A stretch of DNA of 64,000 nt from Diplonema papillatum (taxonomy: Eukaryota > Euglenozoa > Diplonemea > Diplonemida > Diplonemidae). Location of the stretch: contig JAPJBO010000786.1 in assembly GCA_030068145.1 (NCBI GenBank), positions 42,929-106,928 on the forward strand, given 5' to 3'. Under the pieces are notes generated by a model that was not told where the DNA came from, searched no databases, and was given only the letters and a program-made list of their open reading frames with translations. Position numbers and translations under genes: made by a program. Below are positions 20,801 through 31,866 of the stretch, one piece after another (within the stretch, counting starts at the first letter, position 1; each line of letters starts with the position of its first letter).

Positions 20801-23800
20801 TCACGCACACGGTGGTGCTGAGCTATCAGAATCATTCGGGTTACACTGACTAAGCCCCGGAACACGACGTATTTCAGCCATTTCTGCTGTCTGCTGGCCG
20901 AAGGTAGGGAGCTTGATTGCGTTGGTTGGGAGGTGGGAACCCAGCCGCGCCTCGTAGAAATTGATGTGCGCGTAGTTCTCGACTGCAAGGCACGGGGAGC
21001 AAGCGGCACCAGAGATGTCAGCAACGCGCGTACGGTTGTATTTTGTGGTGTGATTGAAGAGGGTGGTGCCCAGATGGTATGCAAGTGTGATTGCGCAAGC
21101 GGTGGTGAGAATGATGTCGTAGTACGATTGCCGTGGATCGGCTCTGTATAAGCAACCGACACCGAGGCACAGCATGATATTTGCCTGTCCGGCCTGAAGA
21201 ATCCTGTCGCATGCGTTGACAACAAAAGGGGCGACCATGAACACAACTACGGTGAACGTGCCTTGTATCACAACCGCCGCCATCAGCTGCGCCTCGCCGT
21301 TCTTCTCCAGCCCGAGCGTTGGCACACACATCATCGCCTTGAAGAACATGAGGTACACGTGGAAGTACGCCCAGCGGTACTCGAAACCGGTGTAAATGTC
21401 TTTGTACGACGTGCGGTCTTCTCGGGTAAAAGCGATCCAATCATTTGCTCTCCGGTGAGTGTCAGGGTGCAGTGCTTCGAATTCGAGCTTTTTCATGTAG
21501 ATGACGTAGCTTAAGAAGATCGGGAGACTTACGCTAACGGCCACGCACGCAACCACGGCAACAGCAAAGGCAATCTTGTACCTATAATCAGCCTCAGCAA
21601 GAGAGGCGCAGTCCCAGATACAGTGCACGTTGCGGTGACAGCGGAGAATCATCACCGCACCCCGTGTTACAGGCAGATACAGGGTAGAAACCGTAAACAG
21701 CGCAACGAAGGCAATGCGGTCCTGCCATGTCTTCCTCAAGCCGGCAGCTACCAATTCCTGCTCTACTTCGGACCCTCTTTTCCTGCTCTCGCCGGGCACC
21801 ACAACACGCGATTCAACACTGTGACGTCTCATAATCTCTCTCCATTTCTGTCGCTTCCACAGCTTCCCCTTCGCTGTCTCCTTGCTCTCGGTAACGACAA
21901 AAGCAACGAGCCAGATAAAGGCCATGCAACACGTGATGCTGCCTATGTAAAAGGCCCATTCGAACGTCGAGAGTCCGTTTGCGCCGTCCTGCGCGCCGTC
22001 GGAGACAAGCATGAAGTCGACGGACACAGGAAGCGTCGCGTGCCCAAGAACCGCGCTGAAGATGGGCGGCCAATCCCACGACGTAAGGAGCAACGCAAGC
22101 ATCTGCCACATATCGCGGATCATGACCAGCTTCGTGCGGAGGATGCTTGCCATTGACAGGTCGTGCAGTCGGTTGTAACCCGCCGTCGCCTCGCCACCCG
22201 AATCCGAGTAGTGGCAGAACCCAACGTCGCTGCAACTATCCTGCTTGTTTGAGTCGGTCCTGTCATTTTGCAAGGCGAAATCCATAGCACCGTCTACGTG
22301 GATTCCCTTGTCACGCGTTTCCACGGGCGATACGGGTGAGAACGACGCTCTCTTCGGTTCTGTCTCCGGCAAGGGAGCCACACTGCGGCCCCTTTCGAGG
22401 GCGCCGAATATGGCGAGCTTCCTTCGAAGAAAACACCGACGCGTTGCAGGCAACAGCAGGATACATAGCAGGGGAACGGTAGCGGCGATGGCCACGGCAA
22501 GCAGCTTCTCGGCAGACAAGCTCAACTCCGACTTGAACAGCTCACTCGAGCCAATCTCGACGACTGTAAAATGCTCAAGCTTTGTATTGTACATGCGGAA
22601 CTCGTCGATGGAGCCCGTCATGTTGTATCCTATCACTATCATGCCACCTGCTTCTGCTTTCGGCGTGCCCATATTGCGATCATAAGGTTCAAGCGGAGGC
22701 ACCCCGCGTCGCACTGGCGTGGAAGGGAACGGCAAACATTGCACGTACTCCGCGTTGCTAGAGGATGTCTTTCCATCGATGAAGATCTGGCCTTCCCATC
22801 TGCCTCCGGATCTACCGACGGTGATGGCAACGAAATGCCAGCTCGTGTCGAATAAAGCGGAACCCACACGGAACTTCCTGACGAACTTCCACGAGTCGAC
22901 GTCGTCAGGCGGGCCGTCTGGCTTTGATGAAGAATAGACGACCGAGCGTTCGCTCCCATCGAGGTACACCGCAAAGTAAACGAGCGGGTCCGCAGTCACG
23001 AAGCTGCCCTTTACTTCTGCGGCTGCGTAAGCGAGGCGGGCGTTGAGCCCATTCTTGTGCATGACGTTGTCGACCTTTGCGACCAAGAACCCAGAAGTGG
23101 AAGGAGTCAGCTTCACCCAGGCAGAAACAGTCAGCGAATCACTGACATCAAGGTCTGTGCCCGCAATATCGGGTAGTATCACGCGGTCATTGTAAATTCC
23201 GACGGAGCCAACCAACTTGTTCATGTGCATTGCCTCGTCTTCTCGGCCGCTGACGTCGCCGAGCAGGCGAGCCTCTCTGTACACATTGCCACGCATTCTC
23301 GAGTCCGGTAGACACGGCAGGTTTGCGTGACCTTCGCACGACAAAACAGACATATCCGGTTGGCCCCGCGAGCCGACGCCAACATTGGCCAGCTTCCCGC
23401 CGTCAAAAGTGTACCGGAGTGCCAAGTTCTTGCCGAGTTCGCTGCGGCGGATAGTGGCATCGACGCTGGCCGGGACGGACACGCTGCAATTGCGACCGTA
23501 CCACCCTTCGCGGCAGATGCACCCCTTTTCAACGCAGGCCACAGCGCGGGAGGCGCCTCCACACTCGTCCAGTGACGCGCACGTTGTCTTGTTGGAGCAG
23601 GTGGCGTTGGCCATCCTGAAGCCGTACGCGCAGTGGTCGCAGCTCTCGTGCGGGGCTCTCGCCGCGTACTCGTCGTCGCACGAGCACATCCGAGTGAAGT
23701 CGGGGAATGCGTCGAAGTCCTGCGGGAGCGGCCGGCTAACGCACTGGCCCCTGCCGCTGCAGACCGTATCCCTCGTCGGTACTCCCGATGGACCTAACTC

Positions 23801-26800
23801 GCCTGGGCATACAGTGGACACGGACTTGTATCGGAAAGCGACTCGTCCAGCAAGCAATGTGGATACCTCGAGATAAGCTTTTGTGGCTTCAACGACAAGC
23901 AACACAGGTTTACCTTCGAAGCCAAAGTCCGGTGGACAGATTTTCGCTATGAGGTTGCCATCCCAGGTACCAGAGAAGACCAAGATGTTGTTCGTGGCAC
24001 ACGTACCGGTGATGTTGGTGGTCGCCTGTAGCTCGATGACAATGTGAAACGTTCCGAACCTATCCGCATTCGGTTCGGGATTCACGAGAAAGCCGCAAGT
24101 CGACGGAGCGGCGACTATTGCATCAACATCACCGCGCGGGGACTTCACTACTACACTGGCACCCCTTCGCCCTGAGCAGACAACCCGCTCAGAACAACTC
24201 GGACCGACCCATCCCGAAGAACACTCGCACGTCCCCTTTACCGCCCCCTGCGGCACAACGCACACACCTCCAACGGTTCCATCAGCGCTGGCACAGTTGT
24301 TCGGACAAGCTGACTCCAAGGCTACATCCAAGGTAAACCCGGTGCCTCCCAGGTCCTGCCCATCCGAGCACACCACCACAAGTACCTGTGCAGCTACGCC
24401 GCTTTGATTCAAGCTGACAACAACAGATTCTGCAGGAGTCCTCGTTCCAGAAAACTCAGCAATCATCTCGAATCCGCTGACGGCTTCTACGCAGCTGTCG
24501 GTCAAGCTCTGCTGCTGCCTCCGAACTGCTGCGGCGGTGGAGGAAAATATGCGAACCAGGTCCGACGCATCGACGGCGAACTGACTGAAGGTCAAAGACA
24601 ACACAGGAGACTGTCCAAGCGTGTGATCATCGAGCGACGGAAGGATAGGAATTGTACAAACTTGGTTGGCAAGGTACCGATGCTCTGCAACTGTGCCGAA
24701 TCGAATTGTCGCCTTCTTGCGAGGTACGTTGATGATGGGACCCCAGTGGTGACCTTCAACTCCTTCAGTTTGGAGGCGAATGCCTCGCACTGTATCAACC
24801 GAGCAAGAAGCCGTATTCTGCGTTTTGACATCGACTCCTGTTTTGTTTTGAAACGCCTGCGTCGCGGCATCCAGCAGCTCCTCGTTGAGGTAGCCTGGTA
24901 ACTGTAGCACAGCCAACGGACTGTCGTGCAAAGCGATGTACTCAGTAAGGTGCTCGTCGTACGTACCGTCCACTGTCAACGCAACAGAAGCGTAGCACAG
25001 GATCCAGTTTCCAGTCCCCAACGCAAACGAAGCTACTGCTCGTGTTGATGTCGACACGCGGAAGAGCTCGTATGTTTGGACGTCCAAAGAGCAACTGGTT
25101 CCCTGGTACGTGAACGAGTACCTGTCTAGCGACTTCATGTTGTGGCCAGACACAACAAACATGAACGATTCTCCCGTGCGCGGTTTTTGTAGAGTCGAGA
25201 GAGAGAGAGCCGTTGCTTTCGTGTACTGCACTTGAAAGGCAGGCAGTGCAAGTCGGTCGGAAACTTGCAGCGGCTGGTCAGTTAAGGTGGAGTAATAGCA
25301 CGCGATGAACCACCCCGCTTGTGCCTGGGTGATTGAATTTGTCACGTAGCCACGCCCGGAACTCCCAATAATAGTTGTTGTGTACGACGAGAGCGCAGAC
25401 GGACAACTGTGTGCCGAACCAATCACAGCAACACGGTCGGTTTTATTGAGAGAAATGCCGTGAATCGTCAACGAAAACGCCACGCCCGGACTGGGTCTTG
25501 GGGTAGAGAGCACCATGGAAAATACCATCGGTTGCTTGACGCTGCGCTTCAGACAGGTGCCAACGGCCAGCTGCCACTGACATGCCGCGCGAAGTAAGCA
25601 CCCACGCTCGTCGTTGGTCGTACACGGCACGCAATTCTTTTCGGCCTCCGACCAGCCACACTGATCGGAGTGATCAACGCAGGTCTGTGGCTCGTTCGCA
25701 TAAAAGCATTCATGGCTTTCGATTTCACGGCACCGTCGGTTGACGGTGTCAACAACACATGCTGGCGTACGGTCAGGGGTGGTACATGATGCACGGGTAG
25801 AACGCGAAGCACACGAGCCCGAATTCCCGCGCGCGCATCTTGGCAGTTGTTTCGGGAAGTAAACACAGCCTTGCTGCACACATGCATCAGATGTCACTGC
25901 GAGCGAACAGGCATCAAAACACGTTCCGTCGAGGAACACGCAGTCCGAGTCTGAACCTTCACAGTGCGACGCCACAAAGTATGTGTCGCAAGCAGTCGGA
26001 AGCGTACCGATGCAGACGCCACCCGAAGTCTGCGCCTTCCAATCGCACCCGTATGCTAAGCAAGTCGGTTCGACTGAAAACGTTGAACAAATGGCCTGCG
26101 AATCGCCGAGAGGTGCTGCTGCGCCGTCACGGTCGATGCACTGGGTATCGTTCTCGAGTTCACAGTGAAAAAACGACAAGCAGTCATCGGGGCTTCGCGC
26201 GGCACAGCTGCTCGCGCGCGGACTGCAGCCTACGATCGGCGACCAGACGCAGAAAGCGAATGCTTCACACGTTTGGTCGCCTGGGGGACAAGAGGCCTCG
26301 CACGACCTTTTCGTCGCGCGACTCGCGCAGGCAGCCGCGCATCCGCGCGTTGTCCAAAAGCATTCATCCCTCTCTCGGCAGGTGTCTTGCACCCAGAAAC
26401 ACTCGCCAGACCTTCGACACGCTTCGTTGTTCGTGTAGTACGAACAGTCATGCGCGCAAGTGCCTCCATCGAGAACTCGGCAGCCTAAGGTGTTGGTGCA
26501 TACTGGCAAAATAAGCAGACGACAGTCTGGTTGGTTTATCGGTGACGCGCTTGGTTGAAGAGTTTCCGGCGCACGACTCCTGGGCGGTATCGATACCTTG
26601 GGTTCCAGTGTCTCGGAAGGCAGTGTGTCAACTGGGAGGAGAGTTGTGGCCAGTGGCTGGGGTACACCTGAGGGCGGCGGTGATTCAGCGGGCAGAGAGC
26701 TAGGCGACACCGTAGTCGGCGAGTTTGTGAGCAGGCCGATTGGAGAAGCTGGTGGCGGTCCTCCAGTACTCGCCGGCGAAGTTGACGTGACTGAAGTACT

Positions 26801-29800
26801 TGGCGGGAAGGTCTCCAGGACACGAGTTTCTGGTGGGAAGGTAGGGAGGACAACAATTTGGGGTGATGAGGATTCCGGAACTAGAGGTTGTGGCGGGACT
26901 TCCGGTACCCGCGTTTCTGTTGGGACTGTGTATTGCGGAACCAAGGATACTGGCGCCTGCGGGACACGCGTGGGCGAGTTAGTTGGCGGGACGAGAGTTT
27001 CTGGCAATGAAGTTGCGGGCCCACTAGGTTCCGTTGGTGGAATAGCTGTGGAAGGCGACGATGTCCTTGAGACGGGATCCTCGGAGCACGTTGTGCCGTG
27101 ACCCGATTCGCATTGAAAAAACGAGCATTCTACCGATGATGAAACCAACAACTCCGAGCAGTGTTTCGGTTGGCACGCGACGTCGACGAGAGCACCTTTG
27201 CAATACCCATACACTTCATCACAAGTCTTTCCGACGGGCCTCAACGATGGGCAACTGGGAACACAGCGACCGCCCGTCCATGAGCATGAAGCATCGGTTG
27301 TGCAAGTCCAGCTGTCCGGCACAGTATAACAGGTATTGTCAACACACGAGCCGCCTTGGATCATACACAATCCACGGCCTTGTTCAAAACAGCTTCTGTC
27401 CCCCTGCAGGCGAGAACATGGGGTAGCGCACGGGTAGTGACCCGTGCTGCTATCACACCAAGAAGGGCAGGTTTCAGATGTGCCGTACGAGCTGCATGGC
27501 TTCGCCTCGCAAGCACTAGATCCAGCGTTCCACGAGCAGTCATCAAAAGCAATGCAAGCTTCTTTTCGAGTTCGTATGGAGCACAGCGTCCTGCAGACGC
27601 GGCTTCCCGAGTCCCACTCACAACTGCCAGCAGAAAACACTACGCAGGCGCCAAACCGTAGAGCTGAGCACAGAATTGCACAGCCGGCCCCACTTTCGCC
27701 AGCGGGATACCGGACACACTTGTCGTTGCTGGCGCACGACGACGTGTCCCCACAATCGGGAGCCGCCGCGCACATCGGGCGGCTGGCGTCCCAAAAACAG
27801 CTGCTGCCCAAGCAACTAGACTCGGTAAATAGCCCTGCGCACGAGAAGCACGTCGTGCCACCTGCAATACCGTAGCAATGCTGCACCGGGCAGTCTACCA
27901 TAGCGTCAGCCACTGTCAACGACGCGCAGCGATCGACGCACTCGTTTCCATCGGCGGTGCACGAGAAGCCAAGCATATCCGGCACAGCCAAATCGCATTC
28001 TGGACTCGCCGCGGTAGTACACACAGGAACGCACGCTTGACCATCGAATGTGCACGTACTCGGACAGTCATCCTCCGTGTACTCCCAGCACGGCCGCCTG
28101 GTGCACGTGTCATTAGTGATCACACAGCCTAATACTTCACATACGCTTTTGCTCAAACTGTTACACTGCACTGGCTTGCACGACCCGTCACAATGACTGA
28201 GTTCAGCGCACGGCAGCAGCGAAGTGTTGCACGATGGAGAACAATTTCCGTCACTTGACCATACGCAAGAAGGATTAGCATTGCATGTTCCAGACGCAGT
28301 CAGACTTTGACAGATATGCTCAAAACAAGAACCATCACTTTCATTCCAATGGCAAGCAGGCAGCGCCTTTGAAAGACACGAGACAAATTCTGTAATTGCC
28401 GAGCATCGAACTGTACACAGGCCACCTTGCCATATGCAGCGTTCTCGCGTCTTACACATGCTTTCATCTTGCACGTTGCAGTCCGGTATGCAAAGAGAAG
28501 ATTCGTCGTCGTAGATGCAACCGATGCTGCCTACGCATTCTGATCGGTGGACCAGAGCGCAACTTCTTTGGACACAGGTCTCTTGACTCGGGCTGAACGC
28601 GCAGTTTGCGCTCTCGCAGTCAGTATTGAATGCATCGCATCGAGACGCATGGCACGCACCTTGGCACGGCAGTCGGCAACCCTTCACTGAATCCCATCCG
28701 CAGTGACCCAAGCGGGTGCACAGGTCGCGATTTCCAGCACGAGAACACTGCGGAGCACAGCTGTTAGTTGCCTCAGACCACTGGCATCCGGAAATGCTGC
28801 CGCAGTCTGTGCTGTTGTGGTGCAAACAAAACGAATGCGGCGGGATGGTGTAGCAAGATGATTGCTCCTCGATCCACGTGCAGCTCTCTCCTGCAGCAGC
28901 GCACTGAGTTTCAAGCAGAACTTCACATGGGAAGCAACCCGAAAACAAACTAACACAACCGTGCATCGCGCACAGGTGCGAGTTCACTTCTTCGCAGAAA
29001 CCTCTGCAGCTGCCATCAATAATAGAGCATATTCCGAAAGAATCAGCAAAACACCGCGCTGAGGTGAGGCTTCGGCAGGTGGGAAAACATGTTTCATCTT
29101 TCAGTGAACAATCAGCGGAGCACTCTGCCACCGACATTGTGTGACACAAGTGCACTGTGCAGCTCGTGTTGCCAACTGCTGCAGCAGGTAGCAACGACAC
29201 AACGCAGGAATGAGCCTTGCACTGGTTCACGGGAATATTTGCGCACGATTGGGGCGCGCAGACACCATCGACAGTGCACCCGGCTGAGAGACCACAATTC
29301 GATGCAGTCAGATGTTCGCATGCCGGCTGACAGCGCGCATCTGCGGTCAAAGCACAATCGCCCGTACACGAAGACTGTTTGAAACAAGTTTGCAGAATGC
29401 ACGAGTCACCACTCCACATGCAGGCTCCGTTGCTTCTAGCATAGCAGAGTTCGGGCAAGGTCAGCAGAGAACAATGAGGCGTGCATGTGTTGAGCTCGGG
29501 TACTGGCGTGCAGCTACGCGGATCACAGTCATCGAGTGAGCCACAGGATCCAAGGCACGTGTTAAAGGCAATTTCCCATGCGCATTCAGAGGTTTTTAGA
29601 GACGTACACGCGCCTGCATTTGTGTATGCATGACAGGGATTGTCAAAGCAAGCGCCTTCATCAAACGTGCAACCAACAGCCTCGCAATTGCCCGCCGCAA
29701 TACTGGAGCAGGATCTCGGTGTGCAAGGCACAGCAACATCAGCTTCCCATTGGCAGGAGTCAGGTGAGCAGTTGGCTTCTTCTGTAGCTGTTTCGCACGG

Positions 29801-30037
29801 CGTGCAGCGACCTATGGCTGCGTTGTAATGGCATGCTGAAGGACATCCAGCTGCGGAATAAGCGAAGCAATCAATCTTCGAACACGACGAGGTATCGAAC
29901 GACCAATCACACATGAATACCGCAAGACAGCCAGTCGGAGAGGTAACCAGCGAGCAAAGAAGCGGCAACACAGGTGGGAGGATGCCGACGACATCCTGAG
30001 CCACAAATAAGGTAAGAAACACGAGTATTTTGGACAT
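20801..30037 (-). CDS. Giant cysteine-rich EGF/LamG multi-pass membrane protein
   Basis: One uninterrupted 9,237-bp frame encodes 3,078 residues, from ATG 30035-30037 to TGA 20801-20803. A signal peptide (MSKILVFLTLFVAQDVVG) opens it. Residues ~28-980 are roughly thirty short Cys-rich units of C-x-L-x-C, CxW, C form (for example CAWEIAFNTC, CRWI-type variants). A Pro/Ser/Thr-rich mucin-like stalk spans ~982-1167, and a second Cys block ~1170-1490. Two sandwich-like repeats near 1500-1680 follow, then EGF-like units (CECSSGWVGPSC; CICREGWYGRNC) and a laminin-G/concanavalin-like domain at ~2200-2480 (SLTVSAWVKL, WEGQIFIDGKT). A transmembrane helix (LLAVAIAATVPLLCILLL, ~2510) leads to a cytosolic stretch, and then about six to eight further helices at ~2680-3000. 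The design suggests a cell-surface sensor or adhesion receptor with a multi-pass C-terminal module. The exact family of that module is not recognised. Confidence 0.9.
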   Translation of the reverse strand: MSKILVFLTLFVAQDVVGILPPVLPLLCSLVTSPTGCLAVFMCDWSFDTSSCSKIDCFAYSAAGCPSACHYNAAIGRCTPCETATEEANCSPDSCQWEADVAVPCTPRSCSSIAAGNCEAVGCTFDEGACFDNPCHAYTNAGACTSLKTSECAWEIAFNTCLGSCGSLDDCDPRSCTPVPELNTCTPHCSLLTLPELCYARSNGACMWSGDSCILQTCFKQSSCTGDCALTADARCQPACEHLTASNCGLSAGCTVDGVCAPQSCANIPVNQCKAHSCVVSLLPAAAVGNTSCTVHLCHTMSVAECSADCSLKDETCFPTCRSLTSARCFADSFGICSIIDGSCRGFCEEVNSHLCAMHGCVSLFSGCFPCEVLLETQCAAAGESCTWIEEQSSCYTIPPHSFCLHHNSTDCGSISGCQWSEATNSCAPQCSRAGNRDLCTRLGHCGWDSVKGCRLPCQGACHASRCDAFNTDCESANCAFSPSQETCVQRSCALVHRSECVGSIGCIYDDESSLCIPDCNVQDESMCKTRERCIWQGGLCTVRCSAITEFVSCLSKALPACHWNESDGSCFEHICQSLTASGTCNANPSCVWSSDGNCSPSCNTSLLPCAELSHCDGSCKPVQCNSLSKSVCEVLGCVITNDTCTRRPCWEYTEDDCPSTCTFDGQACVPVCTTAASPECDLAVPDMLGFSCTADGNECVDRCASLTVADAMVDCPVQHCYGIAGGTTCFSCAGLFTESSCLGSSCFWDASRPMCAAAPDCGDTSSCASNDKCVRYPAGESGAGCAILCSALRFGACVVFSAGSCEWDSGSRVCRTLCSIRTRKEACIAFDDCSWNAGSSACEAKPCSSYGTSETCPSWCDSSTGHYPCATPCSRLQGDRSCFEQGRGLCMIQGGSCVDNTCYTVPDSWTCTTDASCSWTGGRCVPSCPSLRPVGKTCDEVYGYCKGALVDVACQPKHCSELLVSSSVECSFFQCESGHGTTCSEDPVSRTSSPSTAIPPTEPSGPATSLPETLVPPTNSPTRVPQAPVSLVPQYTVPTETRVPEVPPQPLVPESSSPQIVVLPTFPPETRVLETFPPSTSVTSTSPASTGGPPPASPIGLLTNSPTTVSPSSLPAESPPPSGVPQPLATTLLPVDTLPSETLEPKVSIPPRSRAPETLQPSASPINQPDCRLLILPVCTNTLGCRVLDGGTCAHDCSYYTNNEACRRSGECFWVQDTCRERDECFWTTRGCAAACASRATKRSCEASCPPGDQTCEAFAFCVWSPIVGCSPRASSCAARSPDDCLSFFHCELENDTQCIDRDGAAAPLGDSQAICSTFSVEPTCLAYGCDWKAQTSGGVCIGTLPTACDTYFVASHCEGSDSDCVFLDGTCFDACSLAVTSDACVQQGCVYFPKQLPRCARGNSGSCASRSTRASCTTPDRTPACVVDTVNRRCREIESHECFYANEPQTCVDHSDQCGWSEAEKNCVPCTTNDERGCLLRAACQWQLAVGTCLKRSVKQPMVFSMVLSTPRPSPGVAFSLTIHGISLNKTDRVAVIGSAHSCPSALSSYTTTIIGSSGRGYVTNSITQAQAGWFIACYYSTLTDQPLQVSDRLALPAFQVQYTKATALSLSTLQKPRTGESFMFVVSGHNMKSLDRYSFTYQGTSCSLDVQTYELFRVSTSTRAVASFALGTGNWILCYASVALTVDGTYDEHLTEYIALHDSPLAVLQLPGYLNEELLDAATQAFQNKTGVDVKTQNTASCSVDTVRGIRLQTEGVEGHHWGPIINVPRKKATIRFGTVAEHRYLANQVCTIPILPSLDDHTLGQSPVLSLTFSQFAVDASDLVRIFSSTAAAVRRQQQSLTDSCVEAVSGFEMIAEFSGTRTPAESVVVSLNQSGVAAQVLVVVCSDGQDLGGTGFTLDVALESACPNNCASADGTVGGVCVVPQGAVKGTCECSSGWVGPSCSERVVCSGRRGASVVVKSPRGDVDAIVAAPSTCGFLVNPEPNADRFGTFHIVIELQATTNITGTCATNNILVFSGTWDGNLIAKICPPDFGFEGKPVLLVVEATKAYLEVSTLLAGRVAFRYKSVSTVCPGELGPSGVPTRDTVCSGRGQCVSRPLPQDFDAFPDFTRMCSCDDEYAARAPHESCDHCAYGFRMANATCSNKTTCASLDECGGASRAVACVEKGCICREGWYGRNCSVSVPASVDATIRRSELGKNLALRYTFDGGKLANVGVGSRGQPDMSVLSCEGHANLPCLPDSRMRGNVYREARLLGDVSGREDEAMHMNKLVGSVGIYNDRVILPDIAGTDLDVSDSLTVSAWVKLTPSTSGFLVAKVDNVMHKNGLNARLAYAAAEVKGSFVTADPLVYFAVYLDGSERSVVYSSSKPDGPPDDVDSWKFVRKFRVGSALFDTSWHFVAITVGRSGGRWEGQIFIDGKTSSSNAEYVQCLPFPSTPVRRGVPPLEPYDRNMGTPKAEAGGMIVIGYNMTGSIDEFRMYNTKLEHFTVVEIGSSELFKSELSLSAEKLLAVAIAATVPLLCILLLPATRRCFLRRKLAIFGALERGRSVAPLPETEPKRASFSPVSPVETRDKGIHVDGAMDFALQNDRTDSNKQDSCSDVGFCHYSDSGGEATAGYNRLHDLSMASILRTKLVMIRDMWQMLALLLTSWDWPPIFSAVLGHATLPVSVDFMLVSDGAQDGANGLSTFEWAFYIGSITCCMAFIWLVAFVVTESKETAKGKLWKRQKWREIMRRHSVESRVVVPGESRKRGSEVEQELVAAGLRKTWQDRIAFVALFTVSTLYLPVTRGAVMILRCHRNVHCIWDCASLAEADYRYKIAFAVAVVACVAVSVSLPIFLSYVIYMKKLEFEALHPDTHRRANDWIAFTREDRTSYKDIYTGFEYRWAYFHVYLMFFKAMMCVPTLGLEKNGEAQLMAAVVIQGTFTVVVFMVAPFVVNACDRILQAGQANIMLCLGVGCLYRADPRQSYYDIILTTACAITLAYHLGTTLFNHTTKYNRTRVADISGAACSPCLAVENYAHINFYEARLGSHLPTNAIKLPTFGQQTAEMAEIRRVPGLSQCNPNDSDSSAPPCA
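29083..29426 (-). repeat. Source segment of a 344-bp duplication inside the giant gene
   Basis: This part of the Cys-rich region (encoding CFKQSSCTGDCALTADARCQ through DCSLKDETCF) recurs at 31049-31392 at a constant offset of 1,966 bp and in the same orientation. One mismatch was seen (29240 versus 31206), and it is synonymous. Confidence 0.95.
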
Positions 30038-31048
30038 GTACCTGTGCTCTCACTAAGATGCAGTGCTAGACTCAGCGCTACAGAGTCGCGGCCTGATGTT
30101 GACGCTCCACGGGAGAGGCAGAGCGCCAAAGGAATGGTGCACTGCAAAACTTTCCTTTTGCAACAGGGAGTGGAGGAGACTCTGTTTTGAAGCGCAGTAG
30201 AGGTTGTGTGGGTAGAATTTGCAGCAACGCAGCTGACATTCCAAAGGAGCGGTCTACCGCATGTGATACACTGCGAGACGCTGTGGTTCAGGTAACCCGT
30301 TCCCGTCCCGGTTCCAAGCTGACACTTCATTGCCGGTATAACATGCGGAAGAAATCGGGTCAGATTAAGCACATATCCGTGAGAACCGGTGTTTTCAATA
30401 CTGGTCACTTCGACTTGGTTTCCTGAACGAAACAGCAATTCGCTTGCAGGAGTTGAGCAAGCACACCTTTGAATATTGACTAAAAGGTGGAAACGATTTA
30501 AACGCTCTGCATTACATCACGCCACCGTATGAACGAACGTTCCGAAGGATCGAATAAAAAAAGAAAGAAACAAAAAGCAAGAGAGAAGTACGAAGTGGAG
30601 AAACGAAGCCTGACGCAACACGGTATTAATGCTGGCCGATACCCCCAGACAACCCTGAAAACGAAGATGCTGCGTTCAGAAGCTTTGCCCGTTCCATTTT
30701 GTATGCCCCGACAGGAAACACCGAGGCACAGAGTCGCAAGCGCTCACATGGTATTTGTCTGCGCCTTGTGACCTGTAACTTCCTCTTTATCCGTCGACGG
30801 TCCAGAAAGCCAGCATTAATCTAGACGCAATATGTCAAGAAATATAGTGAAAGCAGCTTGGAAGAAAACGAAGCGCCAAAACAGATTTGAAGGGAAGCGA
30901 AAAAAAAAAAAAAACGAGAAGATGAAATGAAATACCCAGCGTTCCGCAAAAGGGAGGTTGCCTTGTTCTCGGTGTTGGAGTTGTACTAAAACTCCCTTGG
31001 AGGAACGCAGAGTCGTGGTTGTTGACGTGCAATGGCAAAGCCAACAGC
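30038..31048. other. Upstream region of giant gene, no gene seen
   Basis: No supported gene. A T/A homopolymer lies near 30901-30914. The promoter and 5' UTR of the giant gene are presumably at its left end, immediately upstream of 30037, but no motif stands out. Confidence 0.5.
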
Positions 31049-31392
31049 GAAAACATGTTTCATCTTTCAGTGAACAATCAGCGGAGCACTCTGCCACCGA
31101 CATTGTGTGACACAAGTGCACTGTGCAGCTCGTGTTGCCAACTGCTGCAGCAGGTAGCAACGACACAACGCAGGAATGAGCCTTGCACTGGTTCACGGGA
31201 ATATTCGCGCACGATTGGGGCGCGCAGACACCATCGACAGTGCACCCGGCTGAGAGACCACAATTCGATGCAGTCAGATGTTCGCATGCCGGCTGACAGC
31301 GCGCATCTGCGGTCAAAGCACAATCGCCCGTACACGAAGACTGTTTGAAACAAGTTTGCAGAATGCACGAGTCACCACTCCACATGCAGGCT
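31049..31392 (-). pseudogene. Partial duplicate of the giant gene's Cys-rich region
   Basis: These 344 bp are 343/344 identical to 29083-29426. They keep the reading frame and sit in a longer minus-strand frame (about 31541-30816) whose flanking residues are unrelated: upstream SFLSAKKRRKN, downstream a hydrophobic FFFFF stretch. No start, signal peptide or splice pair makes it a clear gene. It looks like a recent fragment duplication, about 1 kb 5' of the parent gene. An alternative upstream exon is less likely because the parent already contains the sequence. Confidence 0.8.
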
Positions 31393-31866
31393 TTGCTACA
31401 GCAATCAGCATACAACGTGTTTTTTCTCCTCTTCTTGGCTGAGAGAAAACTAGGTACAGTACCCGTATTCTTGTGACAAGATCGAGAACTTGAAGAAAAA
31501 GAGTGCCGCAAGCCCGTTGACTGCACCAGTGTTTCCTGCAAGGTTACATCGCGACCTCTTGCAAGGAGCCAGAGCTAGCTGTACAGAAAAGCAGGTGGCG
31601 ACTCAAAACACGACCATACTCTTGTGTCACTTTTTGATTGATTGCATCAGTTCCCCTCTCTTTGTTGCTGGCCCGTGTGAAGCCCGCAGCAAGTCCGATG
31701 CCTTTATGGCATGGAGGTTCGCAAGGCCCACGGTTCAAAGCGGGTAACGACTCCGGTGCTTTCCCCGGGATCATACAACTTGCGCAAACACGCTTCTCAC
31801 GTGACTGCCAGATCGGGATGCTAGCGACAGCTCGTCACTGCAATGCGACGAGAGCCAGTACCCGTC
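31393..31866. other. Intergenic, no gene seen
   Basis: Between the duplicated fragment and the stop codon of the SOD-fold gene nothing coding or repetitive is recognised. Confidence 0.5.
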
